Source: Megalopta genalis
Lineage: Eukaryota > Arthropoda > Insecta > Hymenoptera > Halictidae
Assembly: GCF_051020955.1 (NCBI RefSeq)
Contig: NC_135022.1
Span: 6,382,463-6,446,462 of the forward strand
DNA: 64,000 bases
Direction: 5' to 3'
Shown: piece after piece, positions 9,450 through 21,000 of the stretch
Layout: each line of letters begins with the position of its first letter
How positions within the stretch are numbered: position 1 is the first letter of the stretch
The notes under the pieces: model-generated
The model's input: the letters and a program-made list of their open reading frames with translations, nothing else
Databases searched by the model: none
Told to the model about the DNA's origin: nothing
Translations under genes and position numbers: made by a program

Positions 9450-12178
9450 GAGCCGTTCAGTGCATACATCGATTAACTCCACTTTTTGAAAAATCTTAAA
9501 TTTATGTGTCAAAGCACTTGCTATAGTCATAACTTTTTATATTTATAATAACTTCCCTGAATAATAAAAATTAACACCATTAAACGGCAACATTTTTTTG
9601 GCCATTGAAAAATAAGTAATTTATTTCAGAAGTCATTTTAATTAACTCCATTCCCTAATGTAATCGTTGCTTTATTGTCATGCATCAACGCTTTGTTTTA
9701 AACAGCCGAAGATGCTTTCCCCCCTCTCAATAATATTGGTAATAAAATCGCATCGACAAACAGATTAAAAAAAAGCGCAACGCAAACGGTAGTTAGTATA
9801 ACAGTGATCTCGCACGCTGAATGTTACTGTCTACTTCACCATTATTGCACGGCCTACATATTTTCTTGGTCTTTTCATCATTACTCCCAGATTGTTTTTA
9901 AAGAAATAAATATTATACCGTTATAACCAAGATGAGTGAGACTAATAACAACGTGGATGACGAAAACAGTGATGGTTCTTCAATACGATTTATTAACAGA
10001 AAGTGTGGTTCAAGAAGACGTTTATCGTTTTCCTCGGATTCATCTGATTGCAACAGTACAAATTTCGCAACAAACACGTTGATTGGGAGGAAAAGAAGTT
10101 GTAATCCTGATAAATGGACACGAAATTTACAAAAGCATAACAGAACAAAAGGTTTGGCATATAGGAATAGGGGAGGAAATTTAATACCTGCAAAAACATT
10201 TGTCGATATAAAATGCAGATGCCGCCAAAAGAGCAACCAAAAAATTTTTTCAAATGAGAGAGAGACTGCCATGAAGGCATTTTATAGTTTACATAGTCAG
10301 CTCGACCAAAATATTTTCTTAAGAGGTTGTATTAAAGTCAACGAAATAAAAAGAAGGCGCCCCACGAATGAAACTAAAGAACGAAGATCACATTCTTTTA
10401 CATATTACTTTCGAAAAGACACACGTGATATTCCCGTTTGCAAAAAATATTTTAGAGACACTTATCAGGTGAGCGATGGGCGGATATACAAATGTTGTCC
10501 TAAAGAACAAGTTACATCTTTGGTTGATCTGCGCAAAGGCCATGTTGCAAGCAATAAAATAGATGACACAAGTGTTATAAAACATATAAAGTTATTTCCA
10601 GCCTACCGTAGTCACTACACTAGAGCTCATAATCCAAGACGACAATATTTAGATCCTGACTTAAATATTAAGAAGATGTATGAACTATACGTCACAGAAT
10701 GTGAAAAGGAAAATGTAGTACCAGTGAAAGAAAAGTATTACTATAATGTGTTCTCTACAAAATTTAATTTACATTTTAATTTACATTCAAATTGAAAAGG
10801 AAACTCACTTAGAAGAGGCTGAACGGGCTCGCAGTCAAATGGCTGCCGACCGAATGGCAACATCAGAAAAAGTTTTCTTATTTTCTTTCGACTTGGAAGA
10901 AGCTTTGGCCTTTCCCAAGCTGACCACATCCGTAGCTTATTATAAGCGTAATTTATATGTTTATAATTTCGGATGTCATGAATTCAGTAAAAATATAAGC
11001 CACATGTTTGTTTGGCCAGAAACTGAAGGATCTCGTGGGTCTCAAGAAATTTCATCTTGTCTAATAAAGTACATAAAGACTTACGCTACAAACTTTGAAA
11101 AAATAATAACATATTCGGATTCGTGTACCGGGCAAAACAGAAATATTAAAACTGTCTTAAGTTTATTGAAACTTGTTCAGAGTATGGAAATAAGAGCTGA
11201 GTCAATTGAAATGAAATTTTTGGTAAGTGGGCACAGCTATTTGCCTAATGACTCAGATTTTGCCATTATTGAGTCACGTGCGAAAAAAAATCAAAACATT
11301 TTTTCACCAGATGATTGGTACAATATAATCAAAACATGTAAAAAGAAAGCTCCATTTCATCTAATCCAAATGACCCACCAAGATATTTTTTCAACAAAAC
11401 CTTTAGAACAATCAATCATTAACAGAAAAGTAACCGTCACAGGCTTTCCAGTAAATTGGCTTAAAATACGCTGGATAAAATTAGAAAGGTCCAAACCCCA
11501 TCTCATACAATTCAAATGTGATTATAATGAAGATACAGAATTTAAAGCCATTAATTTAAGAAAATCTGTATCAGGTAGACCGCAAAGTTTGAAAAATATA
11601 TATCAGCCTTTATTATATCCTAAAGGCAGAACTGTGACAAGGGAAAAATGGAGAGACATGATGGACCTGCTAAAATACATTCCTCCTGTTGAACATGATT
11701 ACTATAAAAACTTGACAACAAATCGAAATGACGAATCCTCACATCCAGCTGATGAAGAAGACATTATTTATAATATTTCTGATGAATTAATTACAAATAA
11801 TATAATATAACAGAACTGTGAACATTCATGTTTATGCAAAAGCTGTAATAAAAATATATAATAACTAACTTTTTCTGTAATAAAAAACTTAAAAATTTAA
11901 AGACTGAATTTAACTTTACTACTTTTTTTCAGTTGCCAAATTGATTAACTCCACCAGTCACATAAAAGTTGTAACATTACTGACGATTATTTTTTGGCTA
12001 TTCTTTCTTATTAATTTTATACAGCGTCAGATGAAAGCTATATCTGTATTTATGCATTCTACATTATATGTGTGAATCTATATTATAACAGGAATTTTAG
12101 AAAACAATGTACATCGTTTCATCGCGTTTCTCAACTTCTTCTTTTATGGAGTTAAGCGATGTGTGCACTGAACGGCTC
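9450..12178 (+). mobile_element. 2.7 kb cut-and-paste transposon, ATTT target duplication (possibly Sola-like)
   Basis: The terminal inverted repeats begin GAGCCGTTCAGTGCA and run about 33 bp with few differences (9450-9482 versus the complement of 12146-12178). Additional subterminal TTAACTCCA motifs lie at about 9650 and 11945. ATTT flanks both ends (9446-9449, 12179-12182). Copy A of the host repeat gives the empty site. A 4 bp duplication and an apparent DDD-type transposase fit the Sola superfamily as I know it, but that class assignment is inference. Confidence 0.8.
9932..11810 (+). pseudogene. DDD-type transposase of the 'SDSCxGQNRN' family, frameshifted
   Basis: This is the only gene of the 9450-12178 transposon, in two overlapping frames, 9932-10795 and 10746-11810. 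The N-terminal half has a basic, Ser-rich start, then a Cys-bearing segment (CRCRQKSNQKIF) and a DNA-binding-like region rich in Cys, His, Lys and Arg. The C-terminal half carries what I read as the catalytic core: FSFDLEEAL, then ITYSDSCTGQNRN, then GHSYLPNDSDF, a pattern seen in uncharacterised animal proteins (DUF7869-like) that fits three catalytic Asp. The frames break near 10775-10800, where a short deletion seems to have removed a Cys motif that relatives carry. It is therefore probably inactive, though recently so. Confidence 0.65.
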
Positions 12179-12535
12179 ATTTACTGAGCCTTTTCTAGTT
12201 ATCATCTGCACACTCATCTAATTACTATATGTCAATCTCTGTGCACTGATCTAATCACTATAAAGAGTGCTAGGTAAATACTGAAGTTCGAAAATTATAT
12301 GAGCTTTGGGTATCATAATTTATTACACATGTTCAGTACAATCATGTATAGCGTATACACATTTCACGGACAAAAAAAGTAATCTTAAATGTAACACGTA
12401 GTTTGCTATAAGAGGGCTCAGTCTAGACTGTTTTTCTGCAATTTGGTAGAGTTTTTTGAATATAATAATTTATTTTTTTGTTTTGTGGAAAGCATGATTT
12501 TTGTATTTTTTTTATCTTTATTTGCAAAGTGATTA

Positions 12536-13399
12536 GTAAGTCTTTTAACAAAATCAGGAAAGAAGGAAATTCTGCGGCTGGAAGAAAAAACACTGAATGT
12601 CACATGTTTTCACTTTCGAGATGTTTGTCCTTTAAAGTTCTGGCCACCAATTCCTTTCTTGGTTTTCCATTTATTGAGCTTATCGTATTTGCACAAAATG
12701 AAATTTCTTGAAATTGTAACATGTTGCGGTATTCTCTACAGTCACTGAATTATGCCGCGAGATCTAGGACGCTCGGAGCGTGGGCTGAGTCGAATGGTGC
12801 CGGCCCTGAGCAACGGCGAGTGCGCGTAGGGTTTGTGCGTCGTGCCGAGCCGTGAGTCTGGGGAGTGGGGAATGCCTCGTTTCTGGCTGAGGAAGCGATC
12901 TGCCGAGAACGAGGATCACTGTCGCGTAAACCGTAGCGTTGAGTGTTTGGAAGAAATAAGTGTAACTGTGACAATTCGAGCCGAGATTAATTCATACGAA
13001 ATGAAGGAAGATAGCCGCTAAAGACCATAGGGCAGCAGGCGAAATAATAAAGGACAGTGCTGGCAACAACTGGCAGCGACCGTTCCAAAGATATGTCAAG
13101 ACTAGTGACCGGCCAGAAGCCGCATTCGTAACTGGGAATTTCTGATCGGTTTTTCGGTAAGTCTCATTATCAGTACGAATTTCTTCATTTACATTTCAAT
13201 GGCTCGGACACCTTCTCTCGGATGGGCTAATTATTCGCCAGTGCGAATTATTACACGCCACGTGCGTTACGCATATGGCGTCTCGAGAAAGCTTGCGAAA
13301 CTGGAAGCACGTGTCTTCCACGTGGGCAATCGGTTCTTGCGGATATATGGCGTCGCGGCCATATTTATTTATATTAATATTCGGACAACTTTTAAAACG
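12536..13399. other. Intergenic stretch with a GC-richer block of unknown origin
   Basis: The block at about 12745-13110 is GC-rich (with 'ggcaacaactggcagcgacc' near 13060) and could be the end of an LTR plus leader, but no matching LTR or gag was found. No gene is called. Confidence 0.3.
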
Positions 13400-13513
13400 C
13401 CATAACTTGCTTAGAACTGGACTGAACAACTTGAATTTTGTTATTGTTTAGAATGATTAAAGAAAATAATATATGACGAAATATATATAACGATGATTTA
13501 AGAAATGCATTTC

Positions 13514-13751
13514 GTAGATCTCGGTAATTTATATGCATGTTGAAAATTTCAGCGGAATCGGTTGACTTTGGTATAAGCGGTAAACAATTAAAGATCGCAA
13601 AAATCGCAGTTTTGTCCTGATTTTTAATATTTCTGTCCAATAATTGTGAGAAAGTTGCTGTTTTAAAATTTGTTTAATGCTCGTAACTATGACCTTGCGT
13701 TAACTGATTTCGATGAAATTTTCGGCATGCGTGTAACTTATCGAGATCTAC
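13514..13751. repeat. Inverted repeat (foldback) of an unclassified element
   Basis: The arms 13514-13566 and 13699-13751 pair over about 53 bp at roughly three-quarters identity, including GTAGATCTCG and GAAAATTTCA. Weaker pairing may extend outward to about 13400 and 13870. No coding region is seen. Confidence 0.6.
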
Positions 13752-13904
13752 AATTCCTAATATATTTTCTTTGCAATATGTAAGCTTATTTTCTAATAAA
13801 ATGTCGCTTTATGGGCATGTCTTGTATTTATTTCTTTATTTCTAGATATCTGAAACTGTTTCTTAAGTTGTTTAATGTAAGTATTGTATAACATACTGTA
13901 TAGC

Positions 13905-14390
13905 GTACCTGATTATACATTCACTTCAGATTGATCCTCTATAACTTGAGATATTATTTTATTGTCGTTAAGAATATGAAATCCTTTATCATTTCCATCA
14001 TTTTTAATCACATTTTCTACATCGCACTCTACGCAGTGCGAAATGCACCTTGCGACATTATACATATAACTTTGTGATTACGGTTTGTTCGCTATCTGAT
14101 CTTTCATGCAAAGATGAATTACTTTCACCCACTTTTAGAGGTTGTTATTCATTTTTATTCCTGTATTCGTGTTTGCTGCATCATCTTCTTTGCATTTTAA
14201 TGTTATCTTTATAATTTTTTTATGATATATACAGTAAATCTACCAATGTTATATTTACGAGACAAGAAATTAATTGTTTCTGAAGCGTCTATTAATTTCA
14301 AATTTTTCTTCAATACAAAGCACCACTCTTTTTCTCTTTTCGTTTGATTTGTGTGAAGACGTAATGAGAATATAGTTTCTGGACGAATCA
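13905..14390 (-). pseudogene. pogo/Tigger-like transposase relic
   Basis: At about 14215-14345 the minus strand encodes FVLKKNLKLIDASETI followed by LSRKYNIGRFTVYIIKK. This is the CENP-B-type (Psq) helix-turn-helix at the N-terminus of pogo/Tigger transposases. At about 13910-14000 a second piece (FHILNDNKIISQVIED) resembles the region near their C-terminus. The DDE core is missing or unrecognisable. An open frame just upstream (14428-14634) has no motif I can name. Confidence 0.5.
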
Positions 14391-14399
14391 CATACATAC

Positions 14400-15070
14400 A
14401 AGTAACTGAATTAAATCGTTACTTATCTTACATTCTATGCAGGAAGACTATGCTAGAATTTCTAACTAAGAAACAAAAACAGTGTGTTGTATAATGGGTA
14501 TGTCGCGTAGACTGGAGTTGGATAAGAGGAGCATCGTTCCTGACATTCAATTGTTGGTAACGGGTTACTATGTTGGATAAACACAGTCCAGATAAACGGT
14601 GTTTTACTAGTTCTTGTACTAGTTGTTCTGTCATTAGTATTTATTTAAGATTGATGTCGTTTTTAAATCTCTATTTTATACGATTTTAAGATTTGTTTAT
14701 AGTATGTATTTTTTTTTGTTGCAACTTGAATGTCCGAATTATATATAATATATATTATATATTATCAAATATTTCAAGATTTAATGAAAAGTATTTGTTT
14801 AATATAATGTTTTACATGTAGTGTATAAACAAGGATTCGGACATGGACAAACTAATCTAAATTGGAATCGAAATTGCGTAGGAACTGTATTTTATTAGGC
14901 TTCCCTCAATTTATTTTCTTTATCACATCACCGCCCAATGCTTCATCCTGTAGCAAATGATAAAATGTCATGGTTAATAGTAAATCAAAGATCTATGCAT
15001 ATAAACTGTGAATCGTTTAATAGAGTTCGATGATGTACCTGCGCTGTTGTCTGTTTTTGAGTTGAAGTAA
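14400..15070. other. AT-rich DNA, no gene supported
   Basis: There is a palindromic (TA)-rich run at 14738-14765 and a 'tgtccgaatta' motif at 14731, similar to motifs near the Tc1-like remains. Nothing else is recognised. Confidence 0.35.
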
Positions 15071-15071
15071 A

Positions 15072-17312
15072 TTACCTCTCAGATGTTATACCAACAGAAC
15101 TTTTATGATTTTCATTATTTTTATCGGTTTCTTTGCTTTTGTTACATGCTCCACTGCCATTAGCTTTATCTGTTTTTTCCGCTTCTTCTTCATCGTTACT
15201 ACTAATGACAATAACTATTATCTCGTCATTATTGAAGGGTTTTACCGGTCTATTAGCAAATAATGTTTGCATCTATAAAATAGCATGCGATTATCCAATC
15301 TGTCAAATCTGATAGTATATTATCATTTTTAAATGAGTTTGTTTGCAAGTATACATATACTTCTGTCTTTTCTTTTTGTGCTTCCTCCTTTCTCTTATCA
15401 CAATAATTTTTAATTTCTTTCCTGATATTTCCAATATCTGCAGTTGTTTCTGTAGTTTCCAAACATAGCACAAGTTCTTTTATTTCACGACTATATGTAA
15501 AGAATTAATTGTAACAATACAATCGAGCTTATAATGGCAAATCAATATTTTGAAATATTACATTGTATATGCTTGACCTCTGTAGGTTATTAAAAGCGTT
15601 AGTGTTATTTTTGTTAACAAATTTACCTAATGCTTTATTTAGATCATTCACTGTTAGTATTGTTCATAGGTTTTTATTTTCAACCAAACTGGTGTCCTTT
15701 TAGTTTTGCTTGTATGTGGTTTCCACAAAACCTTAATTCTCCTAGTTAAAAAACCAAACACAAATTTTATCTTCGAGCACCTTGTAGAATATCGCAATTT
15801 TTGTTTACCTCAGTATAGCTCATAATGTCAGTCGTATCCTGGAGTACTTACCGGAACTTCTTGTTTTACAGAATACAATTAATTCGTGAGAATTAGCAAC
15901 TTTATCACAATATTTCTGTGCCAATCTAAAATACACATATTATTTATTTCCATTTATTACTTGTATTCGTTAATATACTAATAGAATCTTACCTGGTCGA
16001 ATCGAACCGTTCTTTATCTTTCAAGTAAATTACTTTCAATCGAATATACGGCAAGACCGGTTGCTTCGGATGATTTGACAATTGTTCCGCGGTACTAGGA
16101 ATCAATTCATTTTCTATGCGTCGGTCGACGATATTAAAAACTGATTCTGATAGCAATCTATCATTGTTACTTTTTATATTTGTATCATTAAGGACCAGAG
16201 TGTCAAACACAAATGGTCTAACGGTTTTTAATTTCAATTTCTTCAACTTAAACTTATTACCGTTTACGCTAAGTATGACAATGTGTTTGGCCTTTGATTC
16301 GCCTTCGCATAAAGAAATCGCAATCTGTAAGTGCGTTTCTTAAGCAGTAGTTTCTTATTTTTCATGCATCATAATTAATAAATAAATCTAAAAATATACC
16401 TGTTTGAGAAATGTAGTATTGTCTTTTAGAGTTAAACACGTGTGTGATACAACATTCCTGTTCCCCTCCCCACACGACAAAGTCAACAAAAGAGGGAAGG
16501 TGGGCTTCCGAAGTATATCCACGTTTAAGACATGGTGCACGTTTTTTATGTAAAACAAACAAATTAAAGCATTTCACCTATGAATGAAAATCATGTGCAA
16601 TAAAAAAAAATGGAAAGACCTCTCAATACATATATGGATCTCATAAGTTCACCTTAAAATCGTTCAACATCCGTATTAATTTATCATCGTTCATGCAGCT
16701 TAAACCAAAAATTGCAACATGGGTATTACCCATTTTTATCATCAGTGGAGGAATGATCATTTTAGGGGTTGCTGTCCATTTTCCAAAATAATTTATGAAA
16801 CCAGACACAGACAACAAGTCCATTTGGCCCATTTATTCCACAACCTATAATTTTGATTATAATTACTAATGGCTGAATCAATGTTGAAAAATCACTGTAC
16901 TTAAACTATTGATATTATATTTCTTACTTGGATGGTCATTTTTCCCGTGAATGGAAAATATTAGCATGTCAATATTAAAATTTGGATCCTAAAAATTTAC
17001 AGTTTTAAAAGTACAGTGTGGGAATGTTAATTCTGGCTCGCTCAAAAATTGGATGTTAATTGCTCTGATGAAAAAACAATCATTAATATTTGTCGTACTT
17101 CAAATACCATCTTATATTGATATTATCATATCTTGCTAACCTGGGACCCATACAGTATTTATTTAACAATTCTATACATTTTAATTCATCAGAAGTTGTT
17201 GGTTTCGCATCGTGAAATAAATCTCCACAATGAAATATAAGGTCTACATTTTTTTCCTTGCTACATTGAAGTATTTCTTCAAAAGTATTAATGCTCTCAT
17301 CCGATGACTCTC
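15072..17312 (-). pseudogene. Mre11: Mre11-like double-strand-break repair nuclease gene, degenerate, introns kept
   Basis: Mre11 is the Mn-dependent nuclease of the Mre11-Rad50-Nbs1 DNA-repair complex. Six minus-strand exons with GT-AG borders read in family order: 17141-17312 (CGDLFHDAKP motif), 16928-17064 (SEPELTFPHC, then FSIHGKNDHP), 16653-16844 (MDLLSVSGFINYFGKW), 16400-16577 (FNLFVLHKKR, FVVWGGEQEC), 15993-16324 (KLKLKTVRPF) and 15852-15925 (AQKYCDKVAN). A weaker exon lies near 15586-15650 (ALGKFVNKNN), and C-terminal tail pieces lie at 15253-15471 and 15072-15272. The family motifs GNHD and GHEHEC are changed to GKND and GGEQEC, so metal ligands are lost. A TAG at 16989-16991 interrupts the second exon, the link between the third and fourth exons is short, and the first exon (DIHLG motif) is absent. 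This is most likely an unprocessed duplicate. A silenced but expressed paralogue is the alternative. Confidence 0.8.
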
Positions 17313-17395
17313 CTGCTTGTATAAATTAATTATTTGCAGTATATATGTGCGTGTGTTGCTGTCAACGGTCATGATGCTACCACTGAGTAACCACA

Positions 17396-17704
17396 TCAAT
17401 GGCCTTGCCATTTTTTAATTACTGTAATGTCTCCAGTTACATTTCGAAATATGTATTCTTCGATGTATTCTCGGCATCGACTAGCGTTTGATGTTTCCAG
17501 GATTACAGAACCATATCCTTCACAATGACAATCTGCCTCACTTCTGTGGTTTCCTGCGATGGTATGCCAGCAGCCTTCAAGAAATAATTCTCTTTCTTCT
17601 GCTGCCACTCGAGACCAACATTTTTCACACAATTTGTATTCTTCAGCTTCAAACACGAGTTGCATTTTCCGTATACATTGGCATATTAAGAGATCCTCGT
17701 GCAC
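17396..17704 (-). CDS. Cys-rich open frame next to the gypsy remnant
   Basis: The 102-codon frame has about nine Cys, including CEKCW near residue 25, GCWHTIAGNH near residue 45 and CHCEGYG near residue 60. It lies on the same strand just beyond the gypsy integrase remnant, where an env-like third ORF would sit in some gypsy elements, but I cannot prove that relationship. It may equally be an exon of an unrelated gene. It has no initiation context or signal peptide that I trust. Confidence 0.3.
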   Translation of the reverse strand: MHEDLLICQCIRKMQLVFEAEEYKLCEKCWSRVAAEERELFLEGCWHTIAGNHRSEADCHCEGYGSVILETSNASRCREYIEEYIFRNVTGDITVIKKWQGH

Positions 17705-18169
17705 CTCTGGATAATCAGCGGGATTTACTTCATCCTGAAAGTGATTCCAATTTTTAATTTGTGTCGGACGAACTATCGAAGACGAAGGAGTGTTTTAATT
17801 TATCCTGATGTTTCGCGATTAGGTGTCCGGTCGCATCTGTTTTTAAAATTGCATTATTTATATCCGACATCTGCTATCTCGTATGGCCCGATGTAACGTG
17901 GATCGAATTTACTTGTTTCAGGTTCTTTTTACACATGGACGTATTACTCCACCATAAGTTATGTCGGATTAGCTCACTTATCGTAATTCCCGAAGATTAA
18001 TTCGTGGGGTGTGAAATTCGTAGCTTCGTGGACGGAGGTATTTATATGAAATCATGGCAAATGGTAAGTAGAGGTCCCATTCTTCATATGACTCGATGTA
18101 TTGTTTTAGATGTTCTGTTAATACAATATATGGCTCCTTTTTAACGATCCATCTCGGCAACATGTAGCA

Positions 18170-18513
18170 TTAGTTTCCCAAGAAACTAGTGTTTTCATCT
18201 ATCGAAATGGATTTTGGTGTCTCACGTATTGCAATGAAATGACTCGCGGACGCGTCAGCTATTATCATGGCTTTAATATCTGATAAAGCAACTGCTAACC
18301 AATACTTTTTTAAATTGTCTCGCATAGTTAAAATGTAGTGATTTCCATTGATTGTTTTTGGAAGTAGTCCAAATGTGTCGATGGCAAGTTCGTCAAAAGG
18401 TTCCAGAGATGTGTCCGTAATAATCACGGGTTGACGGGTTTTGTTCTGATAAGTGAACGAATGAATTCTTGTGAATCTTTTCTCATTTCGGGGCAGTGAT
18501 ATTTTTCTTTTAA
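18170..18513 (-). pseudogene. gypsy integrase core fragment
   Basis: The minus-strand translation gives the DDE integrase core of Ty3/gypsy elements, which joins the cDNA to chromosomal DNA. The first catalytic Asp lies in ELAIDTFGLLP and the second is probably the one in SIDENTSF. The conserved third acidic residue is not clear, because sequence is lost before the YIESYEEWD block. The frame shifts near 18430 between the zinc-binding part and the core. Confidence 0.7.
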
Positions 18514-21000
18514 CCCTTTCGGTACGGAGGACCTGGCCGCGGTTATACATTCGTGGAACGAGGAAGTTTTTCGCAAGAGTGGTTGCACTGTCCGACAGCG
18601 TAAACCGCGAAAACATGTTTTGCGGCATTCATAGAAATCTCGAGCGTGATTGACACTAAACTTTTCATTCGGACCGCGACATCGGTGACTGACGCGGAAT
18701 TTAACGTGTTTGAAAAACATTTCTAAAATGTTTATACTGCTTTGTCGTAACCTAAACCAATCCTCGGCAGAAAACCGATTTCGACGGTATCTTATCTCGC
18801 GGATCAGACGGAAGGACAGACAAAACAGGCATGGCGCTTAACGTTTTAAAATCATATCTTTTTCTTTACAGTACATTAATTAAAGTAAATGGCATTGATA
18901 TAAATAATATGGTCCAATATTACAAAATTAAAATAAATAACAAAATTAATAGTGTAACATAATAAATAATAAAACTAATAGTGAAATATAATCAACGACA
19001 AAACTAATAGTGTAACTTGGTGTGATAGTTTTCGAAACAAGGGGAAACGCGCAAGCCCACATTACATTGTTCGCACTGATACTTGGATTCACGTCTCACA
19101 CCACCAGCCGCACATACAACACATCTTCGTTTTCGATCTTTTTTCCCCGACTGATATATCGAAGGAAAATGTCCCCCTGTGAGCCTTGTGGGATAATTAC
19201 TTCCTGACTTGCTGCACCGATGATATTCATGATTCTTGTGTTATTTTTCTAATATTTCCTTAATCAACTGAAGGTGAAATTTCGCCATTGGGATTTGTTT
19301 TTTTGTGGTGTGCTTATATAGGCAGTATGCGTTTCACGCGCAAATGTCGATCAAGTGGAAAAAGTATTTGCGATATCACTTTAAACTTTTGCGCGAGTTG
19401 CATCGATAGTAATTATCACCATATCTGATTTATCGATTGTACCCATTGAAGAGTTATAATCTATTACGCATTTGGGCTTTAGAACAATTTCATTTTTTCT
19501 TGACTTCTTAGGTACTTCTGCAAATTCTGCGGTTTGGATAGTGAAAAGCATATAAAATTTCTTTCTATCAAACCATTTCATTGCAAACAGATTTTCAGAT
19601 GAGCGGAACACTGCCTTTCCTTTTTTCAATTTATCAGTTATTTTAAGCATCTCTTTCCGTCTTCTTTGCACAGTGCCACAAGCGTTCGTACTTTTTTCGT
19701 GGGGTAGGTTGAACAATATGGGACTGGAAAACCAGTTATCCAGATAAATACAATAGTCTTAGTTGCCAACCCAATGGCCTTTGTTTAGAAAAGGTTGCAA
19801 AAGCGACATTACAAAGTTCCCTGGCTTTCCAATATATTGATATTCGGTAGCTACAGTAGCACTAGCCCCACAATAAATGATTATATCTTGGATATAATCC
19901 GTCTTGCAGTCACAAAGTGGGAATGATTTTATACCAAACCTACTCCTTTTCGAGGGAATATATTGTTTAAATGAGAGACGGCCTTTGTAGAGGAGTAGAC
20001 TTTCGTCTATACATAACCGCTGGTATGGCTGAAATGCATTGATAAAAAGATGTTCGTAGCATTTCCACTACTTCATTTATTTTGTATAAACGATCAGCAG
20101 TGCGACCGACTATGTCCGTAAAATGCAACACTTTCAATAATGAAAAGTAGCGATCTCTACTCATAATTTGACTGAATATATCGCTTCGGAGAAGCTTATC
20201 TTTAAACCAATATTCATTTAAGGATAGCTTTTTGGTTCGCGTCATTAATAACGACGCAGCAATAAAACAATATAATTCATCCACTTCCATCCCTTCTGAA
20301 CCCTTCTGTCGACACCAGTAATTGTTTGTTTTTTCCACAATAAATTTAAGTAAATCTTCAGAAAAAAGTAGTCTGAAGTAATCCAAAATTCTCGACGAAC
20401 GATTTAAATTGTTCCCTACTACTCCCGAATGATGTGGCGTAAAATCATGAATTTTTGGACTAAGCTTCTTTGATGTCCATTTGATGCTAGAAGGAGTATC
20501 AATTCGTACTTCAGGCTCTACTGCTTCTTCAGATACCGAGGTGCTAAGTACACGTGCTCGATTGTTCCTCCTTTTGCGAAATGCTAAATTATATTGATTT
20601 TCTTCATCAGAATCTCTTTTGGAATCAATGATTTCCTTTATCCATTGTTCTCCTTTCAAGCGTTTTACACTCATCCTGAAGGGAACTAAATGCAAATTGT
20701 AAGTTATACATTAAAAAAATTAACGATATAAGCAAACATTCCAATTTGTTTTTCGTGGCTTATCTATATATTATAAAACATATATAATTAAGGCACGCTG
20801 TTGACTGTTACTAATTATATATTATAATGGAACGATTAGAACAGCCGGGAATTTTAAACACAGATTAGTAAAGTAATGTGTACTATAGAGAGTAATCATA
20901 CCCACATAACTTTCCGTTGGTGCTGTTAACGGTGCCCACATAAAGTGCCCACATAACTTTCCGTGGATGCCGCGAATAGGCGGCGGTAGTACTGAAAGGG
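18514..21000 (-). mobile_element. piggyBac element at a TTAA site
   Basis: The 2487 bp element has ends CCCTTTCGGTAC and, on the other strand, CCCTTTCAGTAC, flanked by TTAA at 18510-18513 and 21001-21004. The interrupted gypsy integrase reads across when one TTAA is kept, so the boundaries are certain. Near the right end the block GCCCACATAACTTTCCGT occurs twice (about 20900 and 20948), a subterminal repeat. Confidence 0.9.
19004..20695 (-). pseudogene. piggyBac transposase, broken
   Basis: This is the minus-strand transposase gene of the surrounding element (DDE_Tnp_1_7 family). The best start is the ATG at 20674 (MSVKRLKGEQW). Segments in order are an acidic N-terminus, the family core (FIAASLLMTRTKKLSLNEYW), a first catalytic Asp block (RLCIDESLLLYKGR, about 19990-20030), a second (YLDNWFSS, about 19740), a third (VIDYNSSMGTIDKSD, about 19420-19470) and a C-terminal Cys-rich zinc finger (CVVCAAGG, then CEQCN, about 19040-19130) ending at 19004. 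Frameshifts near 20030 and 19330 and an in-frame stop near 19760 inactivate it. All three Asp are still present. Confidence 0.85.

Larger units (their letters stand above)
9225..12535 (-). repeat. Copy B of the long repeat, interrupted by a DNA transposon
   Basis: The parts 9225-9449 and 12179-12535 are the inverted counterpart of copy A (355-1545). Removing 9450-12178 and one ATTT restores continuity with copy A through its 'aaaaggctcag' and 'taaacttttcatt' blocks. A local near-repeat of 'gttgatgtctttta' units lies at 9272-9325. Confidence 0.75.

Noticed and set aside
12745..13110. LTR end plus primer-binding site of a retrovirus-like element
   Set aside because: The composition is suggestive, but no second LTR, tRNA match I could confirm, or gag was found.
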